A stretch of DNA of 7,093 nucleotides from Thermoplasmata archaeon (GTDB lineage: Archaea; Thermoplasmatota; Thermoplasmata; Lutacidiplasmatales; UBA184), in the NCBI GenBank assembly GCA_021828085.1, contig JAKATE010000099.1, forward strand, positions 1-7,093, written 5' to 3'. Position 1 is the first letter of the stretch. Every line of letters begins with the position of its first letter. A program made the position numbers and the translations under genes. A model generated the notes under the pieces. The model ran no database searches and was not told where the DNA came from. It saw only the letters and a program-made list of their open reading frames with translations. Of the stretch, positions 6,091 through 7,093 are shown in pieces.

Positions 6091-6793
6091 AGACCCCCTT
6101 TACGTATTCTCGAACGCCCCCGGGGGGGGGGAGGGCTTGTCGGCCGTAGGTCGCGAGGACTTTCGAGAGAACGGGGAGGACCTCCGGGTCCTCGGGAACC
6201 GGGTCTCCCAGCTGTCGGAGGAGCACTCCTTCCTCGCCCAGTCCTACCGGAACCTCTACGAACGGCTCCGCCTCGCGCAGGGCTCCGCCGCCGAGCCGAC
6301 CTCCGAGCCCGGGGAGGGGACGGAGGCGCAGGCTACCGTAGCCTCTGGACATCCTCGCAGTTCGGTCCAAGCTTCCCTCGCACCGATCCCGTCCGGGGGA
6401 ACCCCCCGGCCTCCGGCCGAGGAGCTCGCGGCGGTGCGGAGGACGATGCACGCCCTGCTCGAGCGTCAGGGGGAGCTCGGGAGCGGGCTGCGCTCCCTGG
6501 CGCGCCATCCCCTGTTCCTCGCCGGGGGCGAGGAGCCCCGCAGGATCCGGGCGCGGCTGAACGAGCTCGGAGAGAAGTTCCAGAACCTCCGGCTCTCCGC
6601 GGATGCGCTCGTCCGCCGGGACGCCCGGGCGGTCTCGGCCGTTCTGGACGACCTGTGCGAGCTCAACTCCGTCGCCTCGGAGGACCTCGTGAGGTTCGGT
6701 CAGAGGCTTCGCTCCCGGGGGGACGGCATCCTCGCCGGCAGGAAGGAGGACCGGCGGTTCCTGAGGGGCGACTCCTGGCGCCGCCCGTCCTGA
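6083..6793 (+). CDS. Hypothetical protein, probably coiled-coil; start uncertain
   Basis: I do not recognise this family. Up to 236 residues from a GTG at 6083, which overlaps the lipB stop by 8 nt; a TTG at 6137 is an alternative start giving 218 residues. There is no in-frame ATG before 6446. Numbered from the GTG, residues about 25-67 (EDLRVLGNRVSQLSEE and following) look like a charged amphipathic helix. A Pro/Ser/Gly/Ala-rich linker spans about 68-110. Residues about 111-215 are again helical and rich in Arg, Glu and Leu, with segments such as PRRIRARLNELGEKFQNL and AVSAVLDDLCELN. The C-terminus is basic (KEDRRFLRGDSWRRPS). No signal peptide, membrane segment or metal-binding cluster is visible. 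GC-rich third codon positions through most of it support a real gene. It may be the last gene of the operon or have its own promoter. No function can be assigned. Confidence 0.75.
   Translation: MPKDPLYVFSNAPGGGEGLSAVGREDFRENGEDLRVLGNRVSQLSEEHSFLAQSYRNLYERLRLAQGSAAEPTSEPGEGTEAQATVASGHPRSSVQASLAPIPSGGTPRPPAEELAAVRRTMHALLERQGELGSGLRSLARHPLFLAGGEEPRRIRARLNELGEKFQNLRLSADALVRRDARAVSAVLDDLCELNSVASEDLVRFGQRLRSRGDGILAGRKEDRRFLRGDSWRRPS
6099..6108 (+). promoter_or_regulatory. TATA-like AT island upstream of the coiled-coil gene
   Basis: TTTACGTATT stands out in very GC-rich DNA just after the lipB stop. If the host is archaeal, a TATA box here would put the transcription start near 6130, only about 7 nt before the alternative TTG start at 6137, which would give a nearly leaderless mRNA. 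A clear BRE is lacking: AAAG at 6089-6092 is about 6 nt too far upstream. As a bacterial promoter it is poor, with TATTCT at 6105-6110 and no good -35. This is a weak call made on composition and position. Confidence 0.3.
6122..6131 (+). repeat. Run of ten G (G10), preceded by C5
   Basis: Five C (6117-6121) are followed directly by ten G, then AGGG. If translation starts at the GTG at 6083, the run encodes Gly residues near position 15 of the coiled-coil protein. A one-base length change would then break that start from the downstream frame, while the TTG start at 6137 would be unaffected. Runs of this kind are prone both to polymerase slippage and to sequencing or assembly error. Confidence 0.8.
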
Positions 6794-6800
6794 TCGCGGT

Positions 6801-7093
6801 TCAGCGACCCGGGGGGCGCCCGTAGGGGCCGGTCGGTGGCGGAGCTCCGGGGCGGCCAGGAGGCAGGGCGTAGGGCTGCGGGGGACCGGCCCGTGGGGTA
6901 CCGCCGTAGGGCGGTAGCTGGGCGACGGGGCCCGGAGGGCCGGGCGCGATGGCCTGGGAGCCGGGTCCGGGGGCCGGCTGGGGTGGTGGGCCACCGGGCC
7001 CTGGAGGGGCGCGCCGGCTCCACTTGCGCTGCATCTGGAGGTAGAGGACAACGCCGACGGCGACCACGACGATGCCGATCGGCGCGAGGATGC
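6801..7093 (-). CDS. C-terminal end of a membrane protein with a Pro/Gly/Tyr-rich tail (partial)
   Basis: Partial gene entering from the right edge; the frame is open from 7091 down to the TGA at 6803-6801, giving 96 residues. The first 19 (ILAPIGIVVVAVGVVLYLQ, about 7091-7035) form a transmembrane helix. MQRKWSRR follows, whose positive charges suggest a cytoplasmic C-terminus. The last 69 residues hold 28 prolines, many glycines and three tyrosines in PPYGG, QPYAL and GPYGR contexts. A GTG at 7067-7065 lies inside the helix and is not a likely start. The tail should be disordered. Anchor-plus-proline-rich-tail endings are, to my knowledge, common on exported proteins of some Thermoplasmatota, but also occur in actinobacteria. 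The main part of the protein is outside the window and its function is unknown. It converges on the coiled-coil gene with a 7-nt gap. Confidence 0.75.
   Translation of the reverse strand, partial: ILAPIGIVVVAVGVVLYLQMQRKWSRRAPPGPGGPPPQPAPGPGSQAIAPGPPGPVAQLPPYGGTPRAGPPQPYALPPGRPGAPPPTGPYGRPPGR

Overview
The window is a high-GC (roughly 70% by eye), tightly packed stretch. It holds most of an operon for a 2-oxoacid dehydrogenase multienzyme complex, followed by two genes of unknown function. The complex most resembles the branched-chain 2-oxoacid (BCKDH) type.

Layout on the + strand: the C-terminal part of an E1 alpha subunit (2-382, cut by the window edge), E1 beta (379-1356), the lipoyl-bearing E2 acyltransferase (1381-2745), a second complete E1 alpha (2758-3918), E3 dihydrolipoamide dehydrogenase (3915-5345) and the octanoyltransferase LipB (5335-6090). 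Three of the junctions overlap (4, 4 and 11 nt) and the other two gaps are 24 and 12 nt, so this reads as one transcript. E1 decarboxylates the 2-oxoacid with thiamine diphosphate (TPP) and acylates the lipoyl arm of E2. E2 passes the acyl group to CoA, and E3 reoxidises the arm with NAD+. LipB starts the lipoylation of E2. After lipB comes an uncharacterised, probably coiled-coil protein (6083-6793). Facing it on the - strand is the C-terminal end of a membrane protein, one transmembrane helix followed by a Pro/Gly/Tyr-rich tail (6801-7093).

The organism cannot be fixed from this window. The E1a-E1b-E2-E3 order and BCKDH-like sequences fit Thermoplasmatota archaea, and also Thermus/Deinococcus-like or other aerobic high-GC bacteria. 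The helix plus proline-rich tail, and a TATA-like AT island in a GC-rich context, make me lean weakly towards a high-GC Thermoplasmatota-like archaeon. That is inference. The presence of LipB, which classically uses octanoyl-ACP, would be notable if the host is archaeal.

I see no sign of a wholly new system, mobile element, CRISPR array or RNA gene. The points most worth a second look are the second E1 alpha between E2 and E3, the LipB linkage, the start region and G10 run of the coiled-coil gene, and the tail of the - strand membrane protein.
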